From: Anastrepha obliqua
Lineage: Eukaryota > Arthropoda > Insecta > Diptera > Tephritidae
Direction of reading: 5' to 3'
Assembly: GCF_027943255.1 (NCBI RefSeq)
Contig: NC_072897.1
Location: 20,708,044 to 20,772,043, forward strand
Length of the DNA stretch: 64,000 nt
A program made the translations under genes and the position numbers. Numbering within the stretch: position 1 is the first letter of the stretch; every line of letters begins with the position of its first letter. The notes below the pieces were generated by a model, which ran no database searches, was not told the DNA's origin, and saw only the letters and a list, made by a program, of their open reading frames with translations. Positions 30,264 to 42,371 of this stretch are shown here, in pieces.

Positions 30264-31824
30264 GAAGGTATAGCCGCTTGTGAAAGGTTAAAGGATGTAT
30301 TATGCCAATGCATTGAATTAACGCAACCTGATTTTAATGGAAAATTAATTTTAAATACCGACGCTTCAAATGTAGCTGTGGGAGCTGTATTATCACAACG
30401 AGGAAAACCCATAACATTTATTTCAAAGACTTTGAATTCAACCGAACAGAATTATGCAACTAACGAAAAGGAGCTTTATGCTATTGTTTGGGCATTGAAA
30501 ACATTGCGACATTACCTTTATGCTGTAAAAGATTTAGAAATTTATACGGACCACCAACCGCTATCGTTTGCGATATCTGAAAGAAACCCCACATTCATTT
30601 GCGAATACACAGCATTCAGCCGAGAGTAGTGATGAAATTTCAATTAGGGAAACTAACAAGCCATTGAATCATTTTAAACAGCAAATATTAATAAATCAAG
30701 GTGCAAAAATTACTACCCAAGAAAGAGTTTTAATCTTCGGTAACACTAGATTTTTAAAACAAAGATTTTAAACCAGAAAATATAATACCTAATATCTTTC
30801 AGAACAATTAAATCCAAAATTGGTTACAGGAATATTTTGTACTCCGGAAGTGGCATATGAAATAAAAACCGTATTGATGGATACTTTTCCGGTAACGAAA
30901 TTTTTACGTGTGAAGTGTTTTCCAATTGAATAGAGAGGACCAGGGTAATATTATAGAGCAAACACATGGTAGAGCACATAGAAATTATAGGGAAAATTTG
31001 GCACAGATCAGGGATCAATACTATTGGCCCCAAATGGTGAAGCAATTCAAGCAATATGTTAGAAATTGTCAGGTATGTAATAAGAATAAATACGATAGAC
31101 AACCCAAAAAGGTACCAATTGGAAGGGCACCAATTCCAGAGAAAGAAGGTGAACAAGTTCATATTGACATTTTTTACGCTCAAAAACTGAAATTTTTAAC
31201 TTTGATTGACTCTTATTCTAAGTTCTTGATAGTTAAGCATATTGAAGATAAGACAAATTTAATCGAAAAGATTTTGGAAGCTTTACAGGTATTTCCGGAA
31301 GTAAAGAGAATTACAGTGGACAATGAACCAAGTTTTGCATCGGCTCAATTTAGATCATTTGCTAATAGATGTAATATTGAAATATATTATTGAATGTGTT
31401 GTCAATAACTAATGGTCAGGTAGAAAGAGTGCATTCTACTCTCATTGAAATAGGAAGATGTTTAAAGGAGGAATTGAATTTAATAAGTGATTTAGAATCC
31501 ATCATTAGAGCAGCTCAGCAATACAATAAAACTATTCATTCGACAATTAAAGAAAAACCGTATGAGGTGCTTTACAATAAAAAACCACATGAAAATATAA
31601 AAGATAAATTAAAATCGGCACAGGAAGTTATGTTGAAGGTACATAATAAAAGACGAAAAGAAAAAAATTATACTCCATGTCAGACAGTATATGAGAAAGT
31701 TATAGGTGAAAGGAATAAATTAAAACCGAAATATAGGAGACAAAAAGTAAAAGAAGATAGGGGAAATAAAATAATAATTCAGAAAAGCGACAGAATAATT
31801 CACAAGGATAATATTAAATCTTAA
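30264..31824 (+). pseudogene. pol: pol: RNase H and integrase, broken (U5)
   Basis: The tether lesion is as in U4. In addition, an 8-bp deletion near 30929 (between 'ccaattga' and 'atagagagg') breaks the integrase frame upstream of the zinc-binding region. Integrase is open 30926-31393 and, after the common -1 break, 31390-31824. Confidence 0.84.
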
Positions 31825-31834
31825 TATTTACAGA

Positions 31835-32844
31835 ATGATGAGTAAGCGTAGAAATAGTTATAGCATTAATGAATTACAGAATTTAATACAAACTATAACT
31901 TTGGCAAAGGTAGGAATTTTGAATCCAGCTATTCTGCACATTGATGAGATAAGAAATATAACACGACATGAACACGGACGAATAACGATTACAGATTTAA
32001 TAGATGATTCACAGTTTAAAGTAATTCAAAATAAAGAATTAATTGTAAAATATATAAAATATCCAAAGGTATTGTATGATTGTAAATTTTATGAAGTTCG
32101 GGCTATAGCGCAGAGAGATGGGAAATTGATAATTGAGGATAAAATAGCGAAGTGTGGAAATGATTATGTAAATGTAAAAGAATGTAAAGAAGAAATAAAA
32201 AATACATACTGTAAAATTGAAGAAAGGAAATCTTGTTTGTCGAAAATTTTGAATAAAGCGAGAACCAAATGCAAAAAATTAAAAGAGAAAAATAAATAGA
32301 AGAAATAAAACAGGGGGCCATATTAGTTTCTGGAACGCATGTAATTGATGAACGCACATTAGATGGAGTTTATTTAATAGTTTTTAAGAATTATACTATA
32401 ATTGATAATGTTACATATGAAAATATTGATGAAAAAATTTGGAATTATGTAAAAATTAATTATATTAATAACTTTGAAATAACTGAGTATGTTGAATCTA
32501 CAAATGAATACTTAAAATTTGAAAATTCGAATGTATTAAATAAAATAAAACAGGAAATTCAAGAAAAACCGATTTGGTGGTCACTTACCACAGTATTGAT
32601 AGTGTCATTGTCTTTTTATACAGTTTATAAATTAATAAAGAAAATATATGTCAAAAAAGCATTAAGAAGTAAAAATATAAAAGAAATGTTAATGAGTGAT
32701 ATTGATTTGACGATTCAGAATATCACCGATATATATTCGAAGACGGGACGTTTCGATTTAGAGGAGGGGGAGTTAATACCCTACTCTGGTAAGCCGCATA
32801 ACGGCATATATATACAAAAAGTTAGAGTAAGCAATACTTCTTAA
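31835..32844 (+). pseudogene. env: env-like ORF, broken (U5)
   Basis: The 4-bp deletion is the same as in U4 (stop 32297-32299). The membrane part is open 32596-32844 with a Lys-to-Ile change near the end (HNGIYI). Confidence 0.78.
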
Positions 32845-33283
32845 AGCTAGCATAAGCACTAATTGGATGATGAAATAAACTCATCCAATAGTGAAATATT
32901 TACTGTAAATATAAACAATTATTTGTTAAGGATAGAATTACAATAAGCAATACTTTTTAAAGCTAGCATAAGCACAAATTTATAAACATAAACAATTATT
33001 TGTCAAGTACTTTTTAAAGCTAGCATAAGCACAAATTTATAAACATAAACAATTATTTGTCAAGTACTTTTAAAGCTAGCATAAGCACAAATTAGAGGAT
33101 GATGAAATAAGCTCATCCAGTAGTGAAAGATTTATTGTAAACATAAACAATTATTTGTTAAGTATAGAGTAAGCAAAAATTTGGTATAAAAGAAATAACG
33201 TAAGATTAAAAGAATCACTTCAAGTTTGACTTTGGAAGCAATCGTTGTATTTTATTTTTTTAACGCTCACCCGCGTTATAACT
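32771..33283 (+). repeat. LTR 5 (short form, 513 bp)
   Basis: AGTTA to TAACT, purine tract upstream, primer site 33289-33306 downstream. It keeps the four-block layout. Confidence 0.86.
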
Positions 33284-33288
33284 TTAAT

Positions 33289-33837
33289 TGGCGATCCTGC
33301 CAGGAGCATCAACCGTGAGCAAATACCTCGTGCGAGAGGGCATACGGTCGGTGATAATAAAATAAGTACCCCACGAATCGGGCGAAAAAACAAATAACAC
33401 AATATATTTTGAATTGGGCGAAAAAAATAAAAATTTTCGAGAAATTTAAAAAAAAAAAACAAAGTTGAAGCAGTAGAAAATTCTCGCTGGACCACAAAGA
33501 AGAAGAAAATTCTCGCAGGACCACAAAGCAGTAGAAAAATCTCGCAGGACCACAAAGCAGGAGAAAATTCTCGCAGGACCACAAAGCAGAAGAAAATTCT
33601 CGAAGGACCACAAAGCAGTAGAAAAATCTCGCAGGACCACAAAGCAGTAGAAAATTTTCACAGGACTACAAAGCAGTAAGAAAGGAAACGGCAGTGAAAT
33701 AGCTGTGAAAGAAACAGAAAGCAACAATCAAAGAATCTAAGTACCAGCAAAGGACGACACCAGAATCAGGAGTATATTAATGTAAGTTAATTTATCATAA
33801 TACAATAATAAGAAAAAAACCCGTAGAAATAAGGTAA
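33289..33837 (+). promoter_or_regulatory. Leader of U6 with primer site and 29-bp repeats
   Basis: The primer site is 33289-33306 and about seven 29-bp units lie at 33467-33680. The second 'tacccc...gggcg' block is shortened by a deletion near 33410 that joins 'ttttgaa' to 'ttgggcg'. Confidence 0.7.
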
Positions 33838-33949
33838 ATGGGAAATAGTTCAAGTACCCCTAAATACGTGCGGTTGTATTATTGCAGTTACTTGGCAATA
33901 ATCACAAAGAGTATAAGTGCCCATATTTAAATAAGAAGATAGTGAAAAA
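33838..33949 (+). pseudogene. Mini-ORF, frameshifted (U6)
   Basis: A 1-bp loss ('acttggc' for 'actgtggc') destroys the second Cys of the knuckle and shifts the frame. Another change follows ('gagtataag' for 'gagtctaag'). This is the only unit with an obviously broken mini-ORF. Confidence 0.5.
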
Positions 33950-34343
33950 GTGTAATTGAGTGATAGATTTATCAAGAGAATAAGTGCAAAAGGTGAGGAA
34001 AGGACTTTGAAAAATTTTTTTTATACACTGGACGATATAATAGTTAGATTTGCAAGAATGGCAGTGAATAATTTATCTGCAGAAGATATAGCTAGATTAA
34101 TAGCTACTCACACCGCAAACTTACGTATTGAAATAGGTCAATTGAATAGGACCACAGCTTCTCAGGTAACTGAGTATCGGACTCAGACTATTGACGATGC
34201 ATTAATGTGTAATGAAAGCTTGGATATAATTCGATCTTTACCCGTGTTTTCAGGTAAATCATATATTAGTTGGAGAGAAGCTGCAAAAAATTCTATGAGT
34301 TTGTATATTGAAGGTAGCAGAAGATACTTTGGCGCACTAACTA

Positions 34344-34879
34344 CAGGGTTGGCCATATTAAACTGACCCATGTGATTATTAAAAAAATATGGAAAAAGAA
34401 ACATTTTTTTGTGTTTCATTGTGAAAAACATTTAATTTAGTTCAAGGAGATTCGTTTACATCACTTTTTGAATATGATATCGCGCAAGTGGTCGCCCTTA
34501 GCACGTATTTGGATATGTACAGGGTTGGCCATCTTAAACTGACCCATGTGATTATTAAAAAAATATGGAAAAAGAAACATTTTTTTGTGTTTCATTGTGA
34601 AAAACATTTAATTTAGTTCAAGGAGATTCGTTTACATCACTTTTTGAATATGATATCGCGCAAGTGGTCGCCCTTAGCTCGTATAGCGTAATGTGCCCGT
34701 TTTTCGGCGTTTTCCATAGTTTTGGCCAGCGTCTCGGCCGATATGGCGGCTATTTCCCGTCGGATATTGGCCTTAAGTGCGTCTAGTGTCTTTGGCTTGT
34801 TGACGTAAACCTTAGATTTCAAATTACAGTAAAAAGTTATAGGGTTACTCAATGGGTCAGTTTAATATGGCCAACCCTG
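34344..34879 (-). mobile_element. Non-autonomous Tc1/mariner-superfamily element with doubled left end (536 bp)
   Basis: The ends are perfect inverted repeats of 28 bp starting CAGGGTTGGCC, flanked by TA on both sides; excising the element with one TA restores the gag sequence. The left 164 bp or so recur at 34520, after an internal TA, with one mismatch in the inverted repeat. The layout is thus a left-end fragment (34344-34517) joined to a 360-bp element (34520-34879). The inner part still encodes the end of a transposase on the minus strand. Confidence 0.9.
34637..34852 (-). pseudogene. Transposase C-terminal remnant
   Basis: About 60 residues of recognisable tail, starting near the inverted repeat with 'VYVNKPKTLDALK' and ending 'HLRDIIFKK', resemble the C-terminus of IS630-Tc1-mariner transposases that lie close to the terminal repeat. 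No catalytic residues remain. The last dozen or so codons also survive in the outer left-end fragment. Confidence 0.72.
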
Positions 34880-35629
34880 TATATTAAGAAATAAAATTGT
34901 AGGAGATGCGAACGATATTTTGACTAATCATGGGGCTGTATTGAATTTAGAGGCCATATTTGCTAGATTGGACTTTGCATATGCTGAAAGACGACCAATT
35001 CATGTAATTGATCAAGAGATGAGTATTTTAAGACAAGGATCAAAATCCCTAATAGATTATTATAATGAAGTAAACCGTAAATTTACTTTACTAATTAATA
35101 AGACCATAATGACGCATGGTACTAATTCAGAAATAACAAACCAACTTAATATTAAGAATCGTGAAACTGCTTTGAGGACATTTATTACCGGTTTACGTCC
35201 TCCACTTAACCAGATACTTTTCACATTGGCTCCAGTCGATTTACCAAACGCTTTGGCTAAGGCTCAGGAGCTTCAATCAAATCAAATGCGATCAGAATTT
35301 GCATTGCACTTTTCTAGAGCTCGAAACCAGGGAAATAATGTTAATGGAAATTATCAAAATAATTTTAGAGGTGATCAAAAAATGGTGTTCCAAAATAATT
35401 TGAGATATCCACAAGTAAGACAGAATACAAATGTAAATTTCCCAAAGCCAGAACCCATGGATACTTCATCTTGTAATGCTCCTGTGGTGCAACGAGGGAT
35501 GTTTGCAAGATCACAACAGGGTAATGCTTTCTCTGGAAATAGGTTTAATCCACCGATAGAAAGAAATGATAATACAAACTTTAGTGGTCAACCACCTGCA
35601 AAGGCTCAGAGAATCAATAATATTAGTGA

Positions 35630-37445
35630 AAATCATTTTTTAGGTCAAACTTCCACCTGCCCTACATATTCCGGACAGATTTGCAAACCGGGAAAGTAAT
35701 GAGGATACTAATAGATACCGGTGCTACTAGTTGTTATATTAGAAAGGGAGTGTATGACAATGGACAGGAATTAGCAATTAAGAAGAGGGTAAGGACTATT
35801 CATGGTTCGACCGTCATTGATTTGTTTCATAACGTACATCTATTGGGATGTATGGAAAGATTTTATGAAATAGATAATTTAGAAATTGATTTCTTGATAG
35901 GAGTTAATTTCTTGAAGAAGATTAGAGCTAAGATTGATATGGAAAAGGAGTTAATTAATTATGGGAACGAATATTCAGAAAAATTACGGTTTTTAAGTAA
36001 CAATGAGGATAGTTGTATAGGAAAATCAGGAACAAAAGTAAAATCTTTGGGGCACAGAAGTCCTAAAGCGCCCGCCGAAGGTAATACCGGCAATATAAAA
36101 GAAAAAAATGAAAATTCAAAGAAGGAATGCTTTGGAAATACAAAAGTAAAATCTTTGGGACACAGAAGTCCTAAAGCGCCCGCCGAAGGTAATACCGGCA
36201 ATATAAAAGAAAAAAATTAAAATTCAAAGAAGGAATGCTTTGGAAATACAAAAGTTATCATGGGACAAAATTGTCTTATGACGCCAGCTGATGAGTCATA
36301 CCAGCATAAAACAAATAAAGAATTAACTTTGGAGCAAGAAACCTCTAAATCGCCCGCTGAAGATCATTCCAGCAATATGTTAAATAATTTTGAAGTTGAA
36401 AATTTGGAAATGAGCAATAAATTTTCTAAGAAATATAAAAAAAAATCTTGGTGAAAGTGAAGGTTTTAATATTCCTCTATTGAGAGAGAACATTATTAGA
36501 ATTATAAAGGAAACACATAAGAACATTGACATGGATTTGCCTTTCAGGACAGACATAAAAGCGGAAATTAGAACTGAGGATGACAAACCCATATGGTCGA
36601 AGCAGTATCCGTATCCTGTGTCTGTAAATGATTTTGTAAATGAGGAAATTGGAAATTTACTAAGAAAGGGTATAATAAGGAATAGCAAAAGTCCTTATAA
36701 TTCTCCTGTTTGGGTTGTTCCGAAAAAGGGAATGAACGAGGATGGAAGTCCTAAACTAAGGTTGGTCATAGATTTTAAAAAATTAAATGAAAAAACAATA
36801 TCAGATAGATACCCCATGCCTAATCCTGAGGTTATACTTTCGAATTTGGGGGAATCCAAATATTTTTCAACAATTGATTTAGAGTCAGGATTTCATCAGA
36901 TTTTAATGCAGGAAGGTGATATTGAAAAAACGGCTTTCTCAGTTAATAACGGGAAATATGAGCACTTACGGATGCCATTTGGGCTAAGGAATGCCCCTAG
37001 TATATTTCAGAGAGCAATGAATGATATTTTAGGTGAATATATCGGTAAATTTTGCCAAGTGTATATTGATGATATTATAATATTTTCGAAGACATTGACA
37101 GAACATATTCAGCAGTTAAAACAAATAGTTGAAAGATTAAGGGAAGCTCATATGAAAATATCTCTTGAAAAATCAAGGTTTATAGAAACAGAAGTTGAAT
37201 TTCTGGGATACGTAGTATCTCGTAAGGTTATTAAAACAGACCCAAAAAAAGTGGAAGCGATAAAAAATTATCCCATACCTAAAACTTTACGACAATTAAG
37301 GGGTTTTTTGGGATTAACAGGATATTACAGAAAATTTATTCAAGATTACGCTACAATAGCTAAGCCACTGACAAAGCACTTAAAAGGAAAAAATGGAGGA
37401 GTATCGCAGCATGTATCAAAAAAGACAAGGATTGATCTTGACTAA
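35630..37445 (+). pseudogene. pol: pol: protease and reverse transcriptase, broken (U6)
   Basis: A GAA-to-TAA stop lies at 36218-36220 in the second minisatellite unit. An extra A in the run near 36440 (shared with U7) shifts the frame to a stop at 36452-36454. RT is open 36480-37445 with motif A and YIDD. The TAA is 37443-37445. Confidence 0.85.
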
Positions 37446-39011
37446 GAAGGTATAGCCGCTTGTGAAAGGTTAAAGGATGTATTATGCCAATGCATTGAAT
37501 TAACGCAACCTGATTTTAATGGAAAATTAATTTTAAATACCGACGCTTCAAATGTAGCTGTGGGAGCTGTATTATCACAACGAGGAAAATCCATAACATT
37601 TATTTCAAAGACTTTGAATTCAACCGAACAGAATTATGCCACTAACGAAAAGGAGCTTTATGCTATTGTTTGGGCATTGAAAACATTGCGACATTACCTT
37701 TATGCTGTAAAAGATTTAGAAATTTATACGGACCACCAACCGCTATCGTTTGCGATACCTGAAAGAAACCCCACATTCATTTGCGAATACACAGCATTCA
37801 GCCGAGAGTAGTGATGAAATTTCAATTAGGGAAACTAACAAGCCATTGAATCATTTTAAACAGCAAATATTAATAAATCAAGGTGCAAAAATTACTACCC
37901 AAGAAAGAGTTTTAATCTTCGGTAACACTAGATTTTTAATAGAATATGATAAACCAGAAAATATAATACCTGTTCTTTCAGAACAATTAAATCCAAAATT
38001 GGTTACAGGAATATTTTGTACTCCGGAAGTGGCATATGAAATAAAAACCGTATTGATGGATACTTTTCCGGTAACGAAATTTTTACGTGTGAAGTGTTTT
38101 CCAATTGATGTCACGAATAGAGAGGACCAGGGTAATATTATAGAGCAAACACATGGTAGAGCACATAGAAATTATAGGGAAAATTTGGCACAGATCAGGG
38201 ATCAATACTATTGGCCCCAAATGGTGAAGCAATTCAAGCAATATGTTAGAAATTGTCAGGTATGTAATAAGAATAAATACGATAGACAACCCAAAAAGGT
38301 ACCAATTGGAAGGGCACCAATTCCAGAGAAAGAAGGTGAACAAGTTCATATTGACATTTTTTACGCTCAAAAACTGAAATTTTTAACTTTGATTGACTCT
38401 TATTCTAAGTTCTTGATAGTTAAGCATATTGAAGATAAGACAAATTTAATCGAAAAGATTTTGGAAGCTTTACAGGTATTTCCGGAAGTAAAGAGAATTA
38501 CAGTGGACAATGAACCAAGTTTTGCATCGGCTCAATTTAGATCATTTGCTAATAGATGTAATATTGAAATATATTATTGAATGTGTTGTCAGTAACTAAT
38601 GGTCAGGTAGAAAGAGTGCATTCTACTCTCATTGAAATAGGAAGATGTTTAAAGGAGGAATTGAATTTAATAAGTGATTTAGAATCCATCATTAGAGCAG
38701 CTCAGCAATACAATAAAACTATTCATTCGACAATTAAAGAAAAACCGTATGAGGTGCTTTACAATAAAAAACCACATGAAAATATAAAAGATAAATTAAA
38801 ATCGGCACAGGAAGTTATGTTGAAGGTACATAATAAAAGACGAAAAGAAAAAAATTATACTCCATGTCAGACAGTATATGAGAAAGTTATAGGTGAAAGG
38901 AATAAATTAAAACCGAAATATAGGAGACAAAAAGTAAAAGAAGATAGGGGAAATAAAATAATAATTCAGAAACGCGACAGAATAATTCACAAGGATAATA
39001 TTAAATCTTAA
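37446..39011 (+). pseudogene. pol: pol: RNase H and integrase, broken (U6)
   Basis: RNase H runs to TAG 37809-37811. Tether and integrase are open for 276 codons (37750-38580), then comes the common -1 break and 38577-39011. Only the three array-wide lesions are present in this unit's pol from RT onward, so it is close to the founder state. Confidence 0.85.
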
Positions 39012-39021
39012 TATTTACAGA

Positions 39022-40035
39022 ATGATGAGTAAGCGTAGAAATAGTTATAGCATTAATGAATTACAGAATTTAATACAAACTATAACTTTGGCAAAGGTAG
39101 GAATTTTGAATCCAGCTATTCTGCACATTGATGAGATAAGAAATATAACACGACATGAACACGGACGAATAACGATTACAGATTTAATAGATGATTCACA
39201 GTTTAAAGTAATTCAAAATAAAGAATTAATTGTAAAATATATAAAATATCCAAAGGTATTGTATGATTGTAAATTTTATAAAGTTCGGGCTATAGCGCAG
39301 AGAGATGGGAAATTGATAATTGAGGATAAAATAGCGAAGTGTGGAAATGATTATGTAAATGTAAAAGAATGTAAAGAAGAAATAAAAAATACATACTGTA
39401 AAATTGAAGAAAGGAAATCTTGTTTGTCGAAAATTTTGAATAAAGCAAGAACCAAATGCAAAAAATTAAAAGAGAAAAATAAAGAAATAGAAGAAATAAA
39501 ACAGGGGGCCATATTAGTTTCTGGAACGCATGTAATTGATGAACGCACATTAGATGGAGTTTATTTAATAGTTTTTAAGAATTATACTATAATTGATAAT
39601 GTTACATATGAAAATATTGATGAAAAAATTTGGAATTATGTAAAAATTAATTATATTAATAACTTTGAAATAATTGAGTATGTTGAATCTACAAATGAAT
39701 ACTTAGAATTTGAAAATTCGAATGTATTAAATAAAATAAAACAGGAAATTCAAGAAAAACCGATTTGGTGGTCACTTACCACAGTATTGATAGTGTCATT
39801 GTCTTTTTATACAGTTTATAAATTAATAAAGAAAATATATGTCAAAAAAGCATTAAGAAGTAAAAATATAAAAGAAATGTTAATGAGTGATATTGATTTG
39901 ACGATTCAGAATATCACCGATATATATTCGAAGACGGGACGTTTCGATTTAGAGGAGGGGGAGTTAATACCCTACCCTGGTAAGCCGCATAACGGCAAAT
40001 ATATACAAAAAGTTAGAGTAAGCAATATTTCTTAA
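39022..40035 (+). CDS. env: env-like membrane protein, truncated (U6, ORF intact)
   Basis: It has 337 codons with the same cysteines and membrane segment as U2. Private changes include Glu-to-Lys after KFY and Ser-to-Pro and Thr-to-Ile near the LTR-encoded end. Confidence 0.74.
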   Translation: MMSKRRNSYSINELQNLIQTITLAKVGILNPAILHIDEIRNITRHEHGRITITDLIDDSQFKVIQNKELIVKYIKYPKVLYDCKFYKVRAIAQRDGKLIIEDKIAKCGNDYVNVKECKEEIKNTYCKIEERKSCLSKILNKARTKCKKLKEKNKEIEEIKQGAILVSGTHVIDERTLDGVYLIVFKNYTIIDNVTYENIDEKIWNYVKINYINNFEIIEYVESTNEYLEFENSNVLNKIKQEIQEKPIWWSLTTVLIVSLSFYTVYKLIKKIYVKKALRSKNIKEMLMSDIDLTIQNITDIYSKTGRFDLEEGELIPYPGKPHNGKYIQKVRVSNIS

Positions 40036-40474
40036 AGCTAGGATAAGCACTAATTGGATGATGAAATAAACTCATCCAATAGTGAAATATTTACTGTAAA
40101 TATAAACAATTATTTGTTAAGGATAGAATTACAATAAGCAATACTTTTTAAAGCTAGCATAAGCACAAATTTATAAACATAAACAATTATTTGTCAAGTA
40201 CTTTTTAAAGCTAGCATAAGCACAAATTTATAAACATAAACAATTATTTATCAAGTACTTTTAAAGCTAGCATAAGCACAAATTAGAGGATGATGAAATA
40301 AGCTCATCCAGTAGTGAAAGATTTATTGTAAACATAAACAATTATTTGTTAAGTATAGAGTAAGCAAAAATTTGGTATAAAAGAAATAACGTAAGATTTA
40401 AAGAATCACTTCAAGTTTGACTTTGGAAGCAATCGTTGTATTTTATTTTTTTAACGCTCACCCGCGTTATAACT
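39962..40474 (+). repeat. LTR 6 (short form, 513 bp)
   Basis: It shares two markers with LTR 9: 'gctaggataagc' in the first block and 'tttatcaag' in the third. LTRs 7 and 8 have only the second. The primer site follows at 40480-40497. Confidence 0.86.
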
Positions 40475-40479
40475 TTAAT

Positions 40480-41046
40480 TGGCGATCCTGCCAGGAGCAT
40501 CAACCATGAGCAAATACCTCGTGCGAGAGGGCATACGGTCGGTGATAATAAAATAAGTACCCCACGAATCGGGCGAAAAAACAAATAACACAATATATTT
40601 TGAAAAAAAGTACCCCATGAATTGGGCGAAAAAAATAAAAGTTTTCGAGAAATTTAAAAAAAAAGAACAAAGTTGAAGCAGTAGAAAATTCTCGCTGGAC
40701 CACAAAGCAGAAGAAAATTCTCGCAGGACCACAAAGCAGTAGAAAAATCTCGCAGGACCACAAAGCAGAAGAAAATTCTCGCAGGACCACAAAGCAGAAG
40801 AAAATTCTCGCAGGACCACAAAGCAGTAGAAAAATCTCGCAGGACCACAAAGCAGTAGAAAATTTTCACAGGACTACAAAGCAGTAAGAAAGGAAACGGC
40901 AGTGAAATAGCTGTGAAAGAAACAGAAAGCAACAATCAAAGAATCTAAGTACCAGCAAAGGACGACACCAGAATCAGGAGTATATTAATGTAAGTTAATT
41001 TATCATAATACAATAATAAGAAAAAAAACCCGTAGAAATAAGGTAA
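40480..41046 (+). promoter_or_regulatory. Leader of U7 with primer site and 29-bp repeats
   Basis: The primer site is 40480-40497 and about seven 29-bp units lie at 40675-40888. GTAAGT is near 40989. The poly-A stretch before the minisatellite reads 'aaaaaaagaac', a variant shared with U8-U10. Confidence 0.7.
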
Positions 41047-41169
41047 ATGGGAAATAGTTCAAGTACCCCTAAATACGTGCGTCTGTATTATTGCAGTTAC
41101 TGTGGCAATAATCACAAAGAGTCTAAGTGCCCATATTTAAATAAGAAGATAGTGAAAAAGTGTAATTGA
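41047..41169 (+). CDS. Mini-ORF with zinc-knuckle-like motif (U7)
   Basis: Standard 40-codon form with the knuckle intact. Confidence 0.5.
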   Translation: MGNSSSTPKYVRLYYCSYCGNNHKESKCPYLNKKIVKKCN

Positions 41170-41267
41170 GTGAAAGATTTATCAAGAGAATAAGTGCAAA
41201 AGGTGAGGAAAGGACTTTGAAAAAATTTTTTTATACACTGGACGATATAATAGTTAGATTTGCAAGA

Positions 41268-42371
41268 ATGGCAGTGAATAATTTATCTGCAGAAGATATA
41301 GCTAGATTAATAGCTACTCACACCGCAAACTTACGTATTGAAATAGGTCAATTGAATAGGACCACAGCTTCTCAGGTAACTGAGTATCGGACTCAGACTA
41401 TTGACGATGCATTAATGTGTAATGAAAGCTTGGATATAATTCGATCTTTACCCGTGTTTTCAGGTAAATCATATATTAGTTGGAGAGAAGCTGCAAAAAA
41501 TTCTATGAGTTTGTATATTGAAGGTAGCAGAAGATACTTTGGCGCACTAACTATATTAAGAAATAAAATTGTAGGAGATGCGAACGATATTTTGACTAAT
41601 CATGGCGCTGTATTGAATTTAGAGGCCATATTTGCTAGATTGGACTTTGCATATGCTGAAAGACGACCAATTCATGTAATTGATCAAGAGATGAGTATTT
41701 TAAGACAAGGATCAAAATCCCTAATAGATTATTATAATGAAGTAAACCGTAAATTAACTTTACTAATTAATAAGACCATAATGACGCATGGTACTAATTC
41801 AGAAATAACAAACCAACTTAATTTTAAGAATCGTGAAACTGCTTTGAGGACATTTATTACCGGTTTACGTCCTCCACTTAACCAGATACTTTTCACATTG
41901 GCTCCAGTCGATTTACCAAACGCTTTGGCTAAGGCTCAGGAGCTTCAATCAAATCAAATGCGATCAGAATTTGCATTGCACTTTTCTAGAGCTCGAAACC
42001 AGGGAAATAATGTTAATGGAAATTATCAAAATAATTTTAGAGGTGATCAAAAAATGGTGTTCCAAAATAATTTGAGATATCCACAAGTAAGACAGAATAC
42101 AAATGTAAATTTCCCAAAGCCAGAACCCATGGATACTTCATCTTGTAATGCTCCTGTGGTGCAACGAGGGATGTTTGCAAGATCACAACAGGGTAATGCT
42201 TTCTCTGGAAATAGGTTTAATCCACCGATAAAAAGAAATGATAATACAAACTTTAGTGGTCAACCACCTGCAAAGGCTCAGAGAATCAATAATATTAGTG
42301 AAAATCATTTTTTAGGTCAAACTTCCACCTGCCCTACATATTCCGGACAGATTTGCAAACCGGAAAAGTAA
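41268..42371 (+). CDS. gag: Gag polyprotein (U7)
   Basis: It is 367 codons and intact, with a private Ile-to-Phe change (NQLNFKN). It carries the Val-to-Ile change (KSYISW) common to U6-U10. Confidence 0.88.
   Translation: MAVNNLSAEDIARLIATHTANLRIEIGQLNRTTASQVTEYRTQTIDDALMCNESLDIIRSLPVFSGKSYISWREAAKNSMSLYIEGSRRYFGALTILRNKIVGDANDILTNHGAVLNLEAIFARLDFAYAERRPIHVIDQEMSILRQGSKSLIDYYNEVNRKLTLLINKTIMTHGTNSEITNQLNFKNRETALRTFITGLRPPLNQILFTLAPVDLPNALAKAQELQSNQMRSEFALHFSRARNQGNNVNGNYQNNFRGDQKMVFQNNLRYPQVRQNTNVNFPKPEPMDTSSCNAPVVQRGMFARSQQGNAFSGNRFNPPIKRNDNTNFSGQPPAKAQRINNISENHFLGQTSTCPTYSGQICKPEK

Larger units (their letters stand above)
25037..33283 (+). mobile_element. Unit U5, split by a mariner element
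   Basis: This is the sister of U4 by shared lesions. The mariner inserted just after the gag stop, in protease, and is absent from U4, so it arrived after the two separated or was lost from U4 by conversion. Confidence 0.9.
34058..35699 (+). pseudogene. gag: Gag polyprotein, interrupted by a transposon (U6)
   Basis: It starts at the usual ATG, is cut at 34343 within the capsid region (about residue 96), and resumes at 34880. The two gag parts are otherwise open. It shares the Leu-to-Phe change with U3 and a Lys-to-Glu change (PPIERN) with U5. Confidence 0.88.
33284..40474 (+). mobile_element. Unit U6, gag split by a 536-bp Tc1/mariner-type element
   Basis: Gag is interrupted. Env is intact, and the RNase H variant (GKSITF, AIPER) links this unit to the 3' part of U9. 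It shares a 1-bp insertion before RT with U7. Its leader and mini-ORF carry private damage. Confidence 0.9.
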
